This document shows, piece by piece, positions 43,651 through 52,363 of a stretch of 53,423 bases of DNA. The position numbers were made by a program, and so were the translations under genes. The stretch covers positions 1-53,423 of the forward strand of contig CAZTYP010000098.1 of the NCBI GenBank assembly GCA_964617555.1, given 5' to 3'. This stretch comes from 1-14-2-50-31-20 sp964617555. Lineage in GTDB: Bacteria; Bacteroidota; Ignavibacteria; Ignavibacteriales; Melioribacteraceae. The stretch's first letter is position 1; each line of letters starts with the position of its first letter. The notes under the pieces were generated by a model, which was given only the letters and a program-made list of their open reading frames with translations, made no database searches and had not been told where the DNA came from.

Positions 43651-45006
43651 TTAAGAATTGCCCTGCTCAAAAATTTTTTTAACATCATCAATTGTTAACG
43701 GTTTGGAAAGTACTCTCATTCGGTTATCTATTAAAAACATTGTGGGTGTTGCATATATATAATAATTAATTGCCGCTTTCCCGTCCCACCCTTTTAAATC
43801 GGAAAGATTAATAAAATTCATTTTATATTCGCGGATAACTTTTACCCAGTCTTTTTTTTCCGTATCAATGGAAACGGCTACAACTTCAATCTTTTTCTTT
43901 TTTTGATTATTGTAAAGATTAACCAAAGCGGGGAGATTTTTTTTACAGTGCGGGCACCAACTGGCGTAAAATAAAATCAAAATTTTATCCGTATTAATTT
44001 TACTAATATCAATTATTTTTCCGCTTGTATCGGGCAAAATAATATTCGGAACTTTATTACCTATTTTAAAATGTTTTGCTTGATTAATCCTTTTACGGAT
44101 CGAAGATTTTAATTCCGCATTTATTTCCAAACCATCTTTAATAACGTAATTATCCACAATGTAATTTATTATCGCATCAAACCCGAACTCGGTAAATCCC
44201 TTAATCAAGTATTCCGTTATTTGTTGATACACCAATCTGTTTGTTCGGGATTTATACAACAACGTATCTACGGCTTTTTGAAATTCTTGTTCCAACAATT
44301 GTTTCGGCAAATTAGGATTTTTATAATAGGTTAAATATTCTATCACCTTGCTTGTAAACAAATCGGAATAAATTAATTCTTCGTCATTAAAATCAACATT
44401 ATCCAAAGCGTGGTGTTTAAAATATTCAATCTGTTTCTCAATCGGCAAAGTACCGTCAACAATCGGAAGTTTTGCGGAACGAATATAACGGGCTACAAAC
44501 GAAGAGGTATCTTTTTGAGAAATTATATTTACAAAACTAAGATATTCCGCTTGAAGTTGTTTTAATCTGTTAAGCGTTGTTGAATAATAACCGTCTCCTT
44601 TCGGATAATATCGCAAAATAACATTCAGCAATTCCGTCTTTTTTTTATATGCTTTATTCAACTCAACAAATTTATAATATAATTTATTACTCTCGGATTT
44701 AATTACTACCGTATTCGGGTAATTATTCTTATCTCTTTTAAGTTCAACATCTTCCCCGTCGTTTATAAAATTAACAAAAGATTTGTCGCCTAATTGTAAT
44801 CTGTAAAATCCCCGCGGCCTTCCTTTCATGGAAAAACGGAACTCTTTTCCGGTAGCCGAAACGGTATCGATAACAATTGCCGTTTCCCCTTTTATTCGAA
44901 ACAATTCCGCCGTTAAATCGGGCGAAGGAATTATTATTTTTATTTGCTGTGCCGATAAAACAAAACCGAAAAGGAAAAAGATTCCGGCTATCTTTTTTAA
45001 AAACAT
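43651..45006 (-). CDS. Secreted TlpA-like thioredoxin-fold protein
   Basis: The frame opens at 45117, but the ATG at 45006 begins a signal peptide (MFLKKIAGIFFLFGFVLSAQ) and is preferred. The mature protein has an N-terminal beta-rich domain like DUF4369 (about 25-115) and a helical middle part. A thioredoxin domain covers the last ~135 residues with ILFYASWCPHCKKNLPAL (CPHC active site) and a cis-Pro region YATPTMFLID. Such AhpC/TSA-type TlpA proteins of Bacteroidota act as periplasmic disulfide reductases. It is divergent from hrcA. Confidence 0.86.
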   Translation of the reverse strand: MFLKKIAGIFFLFGFVLSAQQIKIIIPSPDLTAELFRIKGETAIVIDTVSATGKEFRFSMKGRPRGFYRLQLGDKSFVNFINDGEDVELKRDKNNYPNTVVIKSESNKLYYKFVELNKAYKKKTELLNVILRYYPKGDGYYSTTLNRLKQLQAEYLSFVNIISQKDTSSFVARYIRSAKLPIVDGTLPIEKQIEYFKHHALDNVDFNDEELIYSDLFTSKVIEYLTYYKNPNLPKQLLEQEFQKAVDTLLYKSRTNRLVYQQITEYLIKGFTEFGFDAIINYIVDNYVIKDGLEINAELKSSIRKRINQAKHFKIGNKVPNIILPDTSGKIIDISKINTDKILILFYASWCPHCKKNLPALVNLYNNQKKKKIEVVAVSIDTEKKDWVKVIREYKMNFINLSDLKGWDGKAAINYYIYATPTMFLIDNRMRVLSKPLTIDDVKKIFEQGNS

Positions 45007-45290
45007 TTTACTGTTACTTTTTTTAAAATCGTTTACTTTACATTCAAAACATACTAAATAGTAAAAAGAGAAAAAAACAATTTTCAAACGGTTTAACCCA
45101 ACATTTACTAAAAACAAAGATGGAACAGAAAAGGGTAACGTTTAACAGAAACAATATATAAATAGCAATATTATCGAATCCGTAAAACGGAAAAAGCATC
45201 TAATTACTTTGCTTATACTTTTATTTAAATAAAAGTATCTGCATTATTTGTTAAATTTAAAAATTCAAAAAAATCGGCATTTGTTTTAAT
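45007..45290. other. Divergent region before hrcA
   Basis: I find no CIRCE element (TTAGCACTC-N9-GAGTGCTAA). The clearest structure is a perfect 24-bp palindrome at 45215-45238. A weak hydrophilic extension of the thioredoxin frame (45007-45117) is not considered coding. Confidence 0.65.
45215..45238. promoter_or_regulatory. 24-bp perfect palindrome upstream of hrcA
   Basis: ATACTTTTATTT (45215-45226) is followed directly by its exact reverse complement (45227-45238), ending 52 bp before the hrcA ATG. It occupies the place where CIRCE would be expected. It may be an operator or a hairpin in the leader. Confidence 0.55.
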
Positions 45291-46331
45291 ATGAACAATT
45301 TGGAATTAAGCGAAAGAGAAAAATCGATTTTACGTTATGTTATACACCAATATATATTAACAGCAAACCCTGTTGGTTCGCGTAACATATCCAAAAAATA
45401 CGATTTGGGCCTTTCGCCGGCAACAATACGTAATGTTATGGCAGATTTGGAAGATTCCGGTCTGCTCGGGCATCCGCATACCTCTGCCGGAAGAGTTCCT
45501 ACTGATTTGGGATACAGGTTTTACGTTGATTCTTTAATGGGAAAACCCAAATTGCCGGCTACGGAAAAACGCGTGGCAAAATCGATAATAAAAGCATCAA
45601 GCAATAACGATACCGATGATTTAATAAAAGCGACTTCCGCTATTTTAAGTGATATTACTCATCAACTTGCGTGTATTACATATCCGCAGATGAATAATTC
45701 GCTTTTGGAAAGGATTCAAATCGTAAAACTTTCTTCAACCAAAATATTAATTGTGGTTACCGTTGCTTCGGGATTGGTTAAAACCATTACTTTGGAACTG
45801 CGTGCAAAATTCGGGCAAGCGGATCTGCAAAACATCCAAAGAATTCTTAACCAACGTCTTGCGGGATTAAGGTTCTCGGAAATAAGGGAAACAATTGTTG
45901 AACGATTCCAAAATATTTACTCTACCGAATACAAACCGATTATCCGTCTTTTTTTAGATTCGGCCGATAAAATTTTTTCCGACAAACTCAGTCGGAATAA
46001 ATCGGTTGTTACCGGCACTAAAAACATATTAAAACAACCGGAATTTGAAGAATTTGAAAATTTTCAGGGTATAATAGAACTTGTTGAAGATAGAGATGTT
46101 ATTATTCATGTTATGAATAATGCTGTTGATAATGTAAAAAGAATCAACGTGAAAATCGGCTCGGAAAACAAAGAAAAACGATTTACAAGCTATACGCTTG
46201 TTACAAAAAAATACAATGTGGGCGATTCTATGGGAAGCGTGGGAATAATAGGGCCCAAAAGAATGGAATACCCGAAAGTTATAGCAACCGTAGAATATAT
46301 TGCAAAACTTTTAACGGAAACATTAAACTGA
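45291..46331 (+). CDS. hrcA: Heat-inducible transcription repressor HrcA
   Basis: This 346-residue protein has the HrcA winged helix (LSEREKSILRYVIHQYILTANPVGSR shown as LSEREKSILRYVIHQYI) and the hallmark LSPATIRNVMADLEDSGLLGHPHTSAGRVPTDLGYRFYVD region (SPATIRNVMADLED, HTSAGRVPTDLGYR). The C-terminal end contains SMGSVGIIGPKRMEYPKVIATVEY, the conserved end of the family. It normally represses groESL and dnaK operons by binding CIRCE, with GroEL as co-factor. It heads the hrcA-grpE-dnaJ operon. Confidence 0.96.
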   Translation: MNNLELSEREKSILRYVIHQYILTANPVGSRNISKKYDLGLSPATIRNVMADLEDSGLLGHPHTSAGRVPTDLGYRFYVDSLMGKPKLPATEKRVAKSIIKASSNNDTDDLIKATSAILSDITHQLACITYPQMNNSLLERIQIVKLSSTKILIVVTVASGLVKTITLELRAKFGQADLQNIQRILNQRLAGLRFSEIRETIVERFQNIYSTEYKPIIRLFLDSADKIFSDKLSRNKSVVTGTKNILKQPEFEEFENFQGIIELVEDRDVIIHVMNNAVDNVKRINVKIGSENKEKRFTSYTLVTKKYNVGDSMGSVGIIGPKRMEYPKVIATVEYIAKLLTETLN

Positions 46332-46386
46332 TTTTAATGTTTTACCGATATAATTAAGATTTAAAAAAATAATATAAAGGAGAATT

Positions 46387-47019
46387 ATGAAAAAGAATAA
46401 AAAAGAGAACGTGAAAGAAAAAGAGAAGAACACGAACAAAGAAACCGAAGAAAAAATTGAAGCCTCAACAAAAAAGGCAAAAGAAAAAACAGAGAAAAAA
46501 ACAAAAGAAGAGAGTAATAAATTGAAAGAACGAATTGTCGAGTTAGAACAAAAGAACGAAGAGCTTAACGACAGATTAATTAGACGCCTAGCCGAATTTG
46601 ATAACTATAAAAAAAGAACCGAAATTGAGAAAGAAGAATTATTCAAATACGCAGCCGAACCGTTTATTTTAAAAATACTTGCAGTATACGAAGATTTACA
46701 ACGTTCATTGGCACATATAGATGACGAAAACAAAGACGGTTTAAAGGAAGGTCTTAAAATGGTTGCCGATAAATTTACACAAATTCTTACGGAACAAGGC
46801 GTAAAAAAGATTGATGCCTTGGGTAAAGAGTTCGACTTTGAATTTCACGAAGCTCTTCTTCAGCAAGAATCCGAAGATGTTCCGCCGAACACAATTATCA
46901 ATGAAGTGGAATCGGGATATATGTATAAAGATAAAGTGTTAAAACATGCAAAGGTAGTTGTAAGTAAAGAGGCAGAAGAAAGCAAAGAAGCTCAAGACGA
47001 AAAAGAGAAAGAGGAATAA
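46387..47019 (+). CDS. grpE: Nucleotide exchange factor GrpE
   Basis: This 210-residue protein begins with a very lysine/glutamate-rich tail of about 55 residues, then a long coiled coil (KERIVELEQKNEELNDRLIRRLAEFDNYKKR). The GrpE head domain follows (LLxxYEDLQRSLAH-like LAVYEDLQRSLAH, FTQILTEQGVKKIDALGKEFD, FHEALLQQES, VLKHAKVVVSK). It releases ADP from DnaK. A strong AAGGAG site precedes the ATG, and dnaJ follows after 5 nt. The acidic C-terminal tail EESKEAQDEKEKEE is common in this family. Confidence 0.96.
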   Translation: MKKNKKENVKEKEKNTNKETEEKIEASTKKAKEKTEKKTKEESNKLKERIVELEQKNEELNDRLIRRLAEFDNYKKRTEIEKEELFKYAAEPFILKILAVYEDLQRSLAHIDDENKDGLKEGLKMVADKFTQILTEQGVKKIDALGKEFDFEFHEALLQQESEDVPPNTIINEVESGYMYKDKVLKHAKVVVSKEAEESKEAQDEKEKEE

Positions 47020-47024
47020 AAAAT

Positions 47025-48149
47025 ATGGCAAAAAAAGATTATTACGAAATTTTAGGTGTTAGTAAAAACGCTACCGATGATGAATTAAAAAAAGCATATA
47101 GAAAACTGGCAATGAAATATCACCCGGACAGAAATCCCGACGATAAAGAGGCCGAACAAAAATTTAAAGAAGCTGCGGAAGCATACGAAGTTTTAAGCAA
47201 TAAAGAAAAACGGGCTAAATACGATAAGTTCGGGCATGCCGGAATGCACGGCGGACAAGATTTCCACGGCTTTAACAGTGCCGATGATATTTTCAGCCAT
47301 TTTTCGGATATATTCGGCGGCGGTTTCGGCGGCGGCGGTTCTATTTTTGATGATATTTTCGGCGGCGGAACTTCCTCGGGCAGCAGAAGACAACGTAATA
47401 CCGGAACACCTGGGCAAGATTTAAAAGTAACAATAAAACTTACCCTCGAAGAAATTGCAAAGGGAACAACTAAAAAAATAAAATTAAAAAAATATAAAAA
47501 ATGCTCTGTTTGCGGCGGTACCGGAGCAAAAGATTCCGCAAGTTTTCAAACATGTTCGGTTTGCGGCGGCTCCGGCGAAGTAAAACAAGTTTCCCGCTCA
47601 ATGTTCGGGCAATTTGTAAATATAACTCCATGCTCAAACTGCGGCGGCTCCGGAAAAGTAATAACCTCCCCTTGCACCGCATGTAAAGGAACCGGCAGAG
47701 TTTACGAAGAATCCACAATTAAAATAAATATACCCGCCGGAGTAACAGATAACAGTTATATGACGTTGCGTGGCGAAGGTCATGCGGGAAAAAACGGTGG
47801 CCCGGCAGGCGATATAATTGTAATTTTCCGCGAATTGCCACATGAATATTTTATTCGTGATGACGATAATATTATTTATGAACTTTCAATAAGTTACCCC
47901 GAAGCCGTACTCGGCACCGAGGTCGAAATTCCCACATTAACCGGAAGAGCAAAGTTGAAGATTGAACCCGGGACAGAATCGGGTAAATTTCTGAAAATGA
48001 GAGAAAAAGGAATTCAGCATTTGAACAGACACGGTGCGGGAGATCAATTGGTTAAAGTTAATATTCATGTGCCGCGAAAAATTAACACGCGTGAAAAAGA
48101 ATTACTGAGAGAGTTGCAAACACAACCACATATTAAACCCAATAAATAA
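47025..48149 (+). CDS. dnaJ: Chaperone DnaJ (type I Hsp40)
   Basis: This 374-residue co-chaperone has a J-domain (1-70, with HPD in YHPDRNP), a Gly/Phe region (about 73-118), and four zinc-binding repeats: CSVCGGTG, CSVCGGSG, CSNCGGSG and CTACKGTG. The substrate-binding C-terminal domain ends VPRKINTREKELLREL. It stimulates DnaK ATPase and delivers clients. dnaK is not in the window. The sequence after its TAA stays open in the same frame into the helix-hairpin-helix gene. Confidence 0.97.
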   Translation: MAKKDYYEILGVSKNATDDELKKAYRKLAMKYHPDRNPDDKEAEQKFKEAAEAYEVLSNKEKRAKYDKFGHAGMHGGQDFHGFNSADDIFSHFSDIFGGGFGGGGSIFDDIFGGGTSSGSRRQRNTGTPGQDLKVTIKLTLEEIAKGTTKKIKLKKYKKCSVCGGTGAKDSASFQTCSVCGGSGEVKQVSRSMFGQFVNITPCSNCGGSGKVITSPCTACKGTGRVYEESTIKINIPAGVTDNSYMTLRGEGHAGKNGGPAGDIIVIFRELPHEYFIRDDDNIIYELSISYPEAVLGTEVEIPTLTGRAKLKIEPGTESGKFLKMREKGIQHLNRHGAGDQLVKVNIHVPRKINTREKELLRELQTQPHIKPNK

Positions 48150-48164
48150 TCAGCGGAAGTTAAA

Positions 48165-48626
48165 ATTAGCTTTTACAAAAAAATAGGAAACAAATTCGGA
48201 TTATCCGAAACGGAAACAAAGGTGTTGTTCTTTGTTTCCGCTTCGTTTGTTATCGGGGTTCTGGCTTACTATTTCAAATATAAAAACGAACTACCCATAA
48301 ACAACCATTACGATTATTCATTTCAAGATTCTCTTTTCGAAAACTCTTCTTTTTCCGACACGATACAGAAAAGAGTTGATTATAAGCAAGAACTTTATGA
48401 TTTTAGTGATAATAAATTGGAATCAGTTGGCACAAAAATTAATGTGAATACAGCAGATGTGAAAAAACTGATTTTACTTCCTGGAATAGGAAAAAAAACT
48501 GCCGAAAAAATTGTTGAGTATCGGAAAATTCATGGTAAATTTATAAAATCTTCCGACCTGCTTAAAGTAAAAGGCATCGGAAAAAAGAAGTTAAAAAAGA
48601 TAGAAAAATTTTTAATTGTTAAATAA
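48165..48626 (+). CDS. ComEA-like helix-hairpin-helix membrane protein, start codon uncertain
   Basis: The frame encodes a membrane helix (VLFFVSASFVIGVLAYYF), a polar linker and a ComEA-type double helix-hairpin-helix: INVNTADVKKLILLPGIGKKTAEKIVEYR and SSDLLKVKGIGKKKLKKIE (shown in part). ComEA binds incoming DNA during transformation. The only standard start is a GTG at 48222, which would begin inside the membrane helix. A plausible N-terminus (ISFYKKIGNKFGLSETETK) lies upstream in the same frame, opening at a possible ATT at 48165, 5 nt after a GGAAG. No ATG exists between the dnaJ stop and 48222. Use 48222 as the conservative start. Confidence 0.75.
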   Translation: MSFYKKIGNKFGLSETETKVLFFVSASFVIGVLAYYFKYKNELPINNHYDYSFQDSLFENSSFSDTIQKRVDYKQELYDFSDNKLESVGTKINVNTADVKKLILLPGIGKKTAEKIVEYRKIHGKFIKSSDLLKVKGIGKKKLKKIEKFLIVK

Positions 48627-48651
48627 AATAATTTAAGCCGCTGGAGGTAAG

Positions 48652-49251
48652 ATGAGCAAGAAAACAGAACCGTGGTACATTCATGCCGGTCTGTGGGTAG
48701 TAATTGCAATTTTAGTTGTAGTTTTAATTCAAGTTGCACTTATTGAACCAACCGAAATAATTAGAACACAAGAATATAACAAAAACGAAGCCCGTTTAAG
48801 AATGATTAATCTTAAACAAGCGGAGATACTTTACGAACAAAAATACGACAGGTTTACCGATAATCTTGATACATTAATTAATTTTATACGTAACGATTCC
48901 GGCGTTCTTGAACTGGTTTCAAAATATGATACTCTTAAAATATATACGGTTAAAGGGGATTCTACCGTACTTAAATCAAAAAATCCTTTTGTGGACTTAA
49001 TATCCGTACCATATGGGGCTCCTACTTTTTACGATTCTCTTTACATAACTCCTATAAGCGGCCGCCGTTTTATAGTACAGATAGATACATTGGTTGAAGT
49101 AGATACCGTGATAAACAGAAGAGGGCGTATTGTTAAAATTGATTCTACTACAACAATCGGAAAACGTTATTTGATTAAGAATCCCGATAGCGATGATAAA
49201 ATCGGCGATGTTAATTCCGATGCATTATTAAACACAGAATCTTGGGAATAA
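48652..49251 (+). CDS. Single-helix envelope protein, pilin-like layout
   Basis: This 199-residue protein follows a strong GGAGG site. It has a short cytoplasmic start (MSKKTEPWYIHAG), one membrane helix (LWVVIAILVVVLIQVALI), an amphipathic helix (NEARLRMINLKQAEILYEQKYDRF shown as NLKQAEILYEQKYDRFTDN) and a beta-rich C-terminal domain. The helix followed by a Y-x-x-x-Y-x-R-F-T-x-N-L-D-T-L pattern recalls pseudopilins (GspG-like) or PilN/PilO-type proteins. No prepilin peptidase site is evident. It lies between the ComEA-like and PilM-like genes. Confidence 0.72.
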   Translation: MSKKTEPWYIHAGLWVVIAILVVVLIQVALIEPTEIIRTQEYNKNEARLRMINLKQAEILYEQKYDRFTDNLDTLINFIRNDSGVLELVSKYDTLKIYTVKGDSTVLKSKNPFVDLISVPYGAPTFYDSLYITPISGRRFIVQIDTLVEVDTVINRRGRIVKIDSTTTIGKRYLIKNPDSDDKIGDVNSDALLNTESWE

Positions 49252-49260
49252 AATTACAAC

Positions 49261-50142
49261 ATGTTTTCTTCACTAAATCATGTTGGGTTTAACATTACAA
49301 AAACAAAATTACAACTTGTTGAAGTTGTAAAAGAAAAAGGGAATTATTGTTTGGAAAATGTAGATGAAGAGCCGTTTGATGAAAACGGCTTTCATTTTAA
49401 TTATGACGAGTCAAATTTTATAAACACTCTTCAAACTGCTTTTACCTCCCTTACAAACAGAAACTTTCTTAAAAGCAAAAACGTTTCGTTTGCAATTCCT
49501 ACGGAGTTATTTAAGTTTTTTAAAATTCCGTTCGAACCCTCTCTCTCCGATTCGGCATTCAAAAAACATCTCGAGTGGGAATTTAAAATGCTCTTTCCAA
49601 CATTGGATAAAAACGATTACTTTTTGCAAAAACTGCAACTGGCAAAGAAAACCGGAATATTACAAGTTTTGGTTGTTGCACTTCCTAAAAATATTGCAAC
49701 ATCGTTGTATGAATTTTGTAAGCATAATAATTTGCGTTTACGATACATCAACGCCGCTTGTTTCAGTTCCGATTCAATTATTGATAAATCCGCAACTCTT
49801 TCGCTTTATGTTGAACAGAACTCCGTTTCAATTGCGTTTTATACCGAAGGCGAGTTGTTTGCCTTTATCAATAAACAAGCAACGGGAACAAATAAAATCA
49901 CCGATATTCTTCTTGGTTTTGTTAAACAAACAAACATTACTTACGACTCGGTTTATATAGCCGGCACCGAAGATATGTTCGAGCTTAAAACCTATCTTGA
50001 AGAAACACTTAACACACCGGTAAAAATGTTTAATCCGTTTGCAACAATTAAACATTCCGAAACATTTATACAAAACGGACATTTTTTGAATACACCAAAT
50101 TCTTTTGCCGCCGCAGCGGGAATTTGCTACAGAAAATTTTAA
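49261..50142 (+). CDS. PilM-like actin-fold protein
   Basis: This 293-residue protein has the plan of PilM/GspL cytoplasmic ATPase-fold proteins: VGFNITKTKLQLVEV near the start, VSFAIPTELFKFFKIPF, a membrane-recruitment region KHLEWEFKMLFPTLD, VLVVALPKNIATSLYEFCKHNNLRLRYINAACFSSD (shown in part), and AAAGICYRKF at the end (like the FATAIGLALR end of PilM). It would bind a PilN-type membrane protein and organise pilus or competence pseudopilus assembly. Neighbours support this. Sequence similarity is too weak for a symbol. Confidence 0.7.
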   Translation: MFSSLNHVGFNITKTKLQLVEVVKEKGNYCLENVDEEPFDENGFHFNYDESNFINTLQTAFTSLTNRNFLKSKNVSFAIPTELFKFFKIPFEPSLSDSAFKKHLEWEFKMLFPTLDKNDYFLQKLQLAKKTGILQVLVVALPKNIATSLYEFCKHNNLRLRYINAACFSSDSIIDKSATLSLYVEQNSVSIAFYTEGELFAFINKQATGTNKITDILLGFVKQTNITYDSVYIAGTEDMFELKTYLEETLNTPVKMFNPFATIKHSETFIQNGHFLNTPNSFAAAAGICYRKF

Positions 50143-50143
50143 A

Positions 50144-50689
50144 ATGAGAATTATCGCCGGTCAATATCGCGGACACCCCGTTAAATTTCCGAAATCAAAA
50201 TTGGTAAGACCCACAACAGATAAGAATAAAGAAGCAATTTTTAATATGCTTAAACAATACGTTTTTTTTGACGGAATAAAAGTTTGCGACATATATGCAG
50301 GGTCCGGCTCTTTAGGTTTGGAAGCATTAAGCCGTGGTGCAGCCCAAGTTCATTTTGTGGAAAAGGATTTTAAAGTTAAAAAAATTCTTAAAGAAAACAT
50401 TAACGGTTTAAAAGCATCCGAAAATTGTACGGTCTTTAATATGGAAGCCGTTAGATTTTCCAAACTTAAAGAACACGACAAATATGACTTGATTATTGCC
50501 GACCCCCCTTTTTTTAAACATGACATTCACAACGTCTATAAAAATATTCTGGATAATAATTTTATTGCAAATGACGGTGTTTTGTTAATTGAACGATCAA
50601 TACAAACAAAAGAAAAAGATGAAAGAGCATTTGAACAAAAAGCAATAAAACGTTTGGGAGACAGTTTAATTTATATTTTCACACCCTAA
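50144..50689 (+). CDS. rsmD: 16S rRNA (guanine-N2)-methyltransferase RsmD
   Basis: The start at ATG 50144 (MRIIAGQYRGHPVKFP) matches RsmD starts; an upstream extension to 50105 inside the PilM-like gene is unlikely. The 181-residue protein contains RPTTDKNKEAIFNML, the SAM loop VCDIYAGSGSLGLEALSRGA, FVEKD, and catalytic ADPPF (DPPY-type). It methylates G966 of 16S rRNA in E. coli numbering. It begins 1 nt after the PilM-like stop. In this group coaD commonly follows rsmD, and here it lies about 1.7 kb downstream after an inserted lipoprotein gene. Confidence 0.93.
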   Translation: MRIIAGQYRGHPVKFPKSKLVRPTTDKNKEAIFNMLKQYVFFDGIKVCDIYAGSGSLGLEALSRGAAQVHFVEKDFKVKKILKENINGLKASENCTVFNMEAVRFSKLKEHDKYDLIIADPPFFKHDIHNVYKNILDNNFIANDGVLLIERSIQTKEKDERAFEQKAIKRLGDSLIYIFTP

Positions 50690-50820
50690 CATTCGGAATA
50701 AATTACGTGTAGGTTTAACAATCAAGTTCATTACGGATTATTTTTTGTACTGTATATTGCCAATTTCAATTGGTATATTTTTTGTCTAAATTAATTATAT
50801 TCAAAACCGATATATAAAAA

Positions 50821-52263
50821 ATGAAAAGAAAAAAAATAAAAATATTTTTTGCCTTATTATTTGTGACTCTCTTTTTTATAAACGCTTGTACACTCCGAGA
50901 TGAAAACTCTGTTGAAGATCAAAACAATTTCGGATACCATACTTCGTCTGTGGCAAATATTCTGAACGGTACGTGTGCCGCTTCCGGCTGCCATGCAAGC
51001 AAATCCAATCAAAACGGATTAAGTACGGAAAGATATTCCGAGTTCCTAAAGGGCGGCAATATGCGTCCCTACGAAAAAGGCGGCTATTATGGCGGCGAAG
51101 CAATTATTCCCTACAATTCCGAAAAAAGTTTAATGATTCAACTTGTAAAAGGCGAAGTAATTTCAAAAACAAAATATAATCACAAAATTTTAACCGAGGG
51201 GCAAATTTCCACATTGGAAACATGGATAAAAAACGGTGCAAAAGATTATTTCGGGAAACCCGCTTTTTCTCAACCGGAAAGTTACCGAGTATATGTTTGC
51301 AATAACGGAAGTAATAATGTTTCAGTTATTGACGGAACAAAAAAAGTTGTTTCGTATCTCTTTAATATTTACGGGGATAACCCAGACCAAGATAATTCTC
51401 CAAATTGGATTGCGGAATACGGAAGTTATTATTACGTAACACTCGGCAATGCCGGAAAAATTTTAAAGGTACGTAAAAGCGATAACACTATTGCCGGAGA
51501 ACTAAGTTTAACCAAGCCGGGCATGATTGTAATTAACTCTCTCGGTTCAAAGGCTTATATAGCAAGAGCATACGATTCCCTCTCGGTTTATAATTCTATT
51601 TTTGTTGTTAACATTAACAATATGTCTTTACAAAAAAAGATTACTTTCCCTGATTACGGGTTGTTGCATGGCTTGGCTATTGATAACAACAGAAAGTTTC
51701 TTTACGTAACAGATGCAACGAATAATCGTGTATATATAATAAATACGCAAACAGACCTTATTTCCGATTCGCGCTTTACTTTGAATAATAATTATATTCC
51801 TCTCTTTTTAAAAACCTCGCCGGAGGGTAATTACCTTTATGCCACGGCATTTAACACAAACGAACTTTTGGTCTTTAATGCCGGCAGTAGGTTTCTAATA
51901 GCCAAAGTCCCCCTCCTTTCCCGTCCTATGGATTTGGCGATTTCACCTAACGGTAATAAAATTTATATAGCCTCCTCGGAAGGAAACGCAATAGAAGTGG
52001 TTACAAAAACCGGAGAATACTGGGACAAGACAAAAACCATAACACACCCTACAATAAGTAATCCTTTTGGAATTGATATTACGGCAAACGGTTCTTTCTT
52101 GTATGTAACAAATCTGAATTATTCGGGAAGTTTTATACCTACGTATCGAATAAAAGGAGAAAGAAAGACTTCCACCGTAACAATTATCGGAACTGCTAAC
52201 GAAAATGTTGAAAAGGTAATAGAAACCGAAGAATCATCTTTGGGAATAGTTGTGGAAAAATAA
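50821..52263 (+). CDS. Lipoprotein with CX4CH haem motif and YncE-like beta-propeller
   Basis: This 480-residue protein has a lipobox INAC (Cys23). A short cytochrome-like domain covers about 40-150, with TCAASGCHA (Cys52, Cys57, His58), a CX4CH haem-attachment motif. It contains Met81 and other methionines as possible axial ligands. From about residue 155 it has a 7-bladed propeller with repeats of the YncE/surface-antigen type (VYVCNNGSNNVSVIDG, YYVTLGNAGKI, AYIARAYDSLSVYN, LYVTDATNNRVYIINT, IYIASSEGNAIEVV, LYVTNLNY). It probably acts in the periplasm or on the cell surface in electron transfer or redox sensing. The gene separates rsmD from coaD. Confidence 0.82.
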   Translation: MKRKKIKIFFALLFVTLFFINACTLRDENSVEDQNNFGYHTSSVANILNGTCAASGCHASKSNQNGLSTERYSEFLKGGNMRPYEKGGYYGGEAIIPYNSEKSLMIQLVKGEVISKTKYNHKILTEGQISTLETWIKNGAKDYFGKPAFSQPESYRVYVCNNGSNNVSVIDGTKKVVSYLFNIYGDNPDQDNSPNWIAEYGSYYYVTLGNAGKILKVRKSDNTIAGELSLTKPGMIVINSLGSKAYIARAYDSLSVYNSIFVVNINNMSLQKKITFPDYGLLHGLAIDNNRKFLYVTDATNNRVYIINTQTDLISDSRFTLNNNYIPLFLKTSPEGNYLYATAFNTNELLVFNAGSRFLIAKVPLLSRPMDLAISPNGNKIYIASSEGNAIEVVTKTGEYWDKTKTITHPTISNPFGIDITANGSFLYVTNLNYSGSFIPTYRIKGERKTSTVTIIGTANENVEKVIETEESSLGIVVEK

Positions 52264-52363
52264 TCAGAAATTTTTCTTCTCTCTTTATCGTATCTTTTCA
52301 TCTTCTCACATCTATTTAAAAAAATTATTATGTTTCGTTATCAGCTAAGAAAAATTTTTTATT

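Noticed and set aside
45007..45117. N-terminal extension of the thioredoxin-fold protein
   Set aside because: The ATG at 45006 starts a clean signal peptide, whereas the extension would bury it after 37 extra residues.
50105..50143. Extended start of rsmD overlapping the PilM-like gene
   Set aside because: RsmD proteins begin MRIIAG; the ATG at 50144 fits exactly and lies 1 nt after the previous stop.
50758..50775. CCAATT-N2-AATTGG dyad before the propeller lipoprotein gene
   Set aside because: The arms are only 6 bp and AT-rich; not distinguishable from chance.
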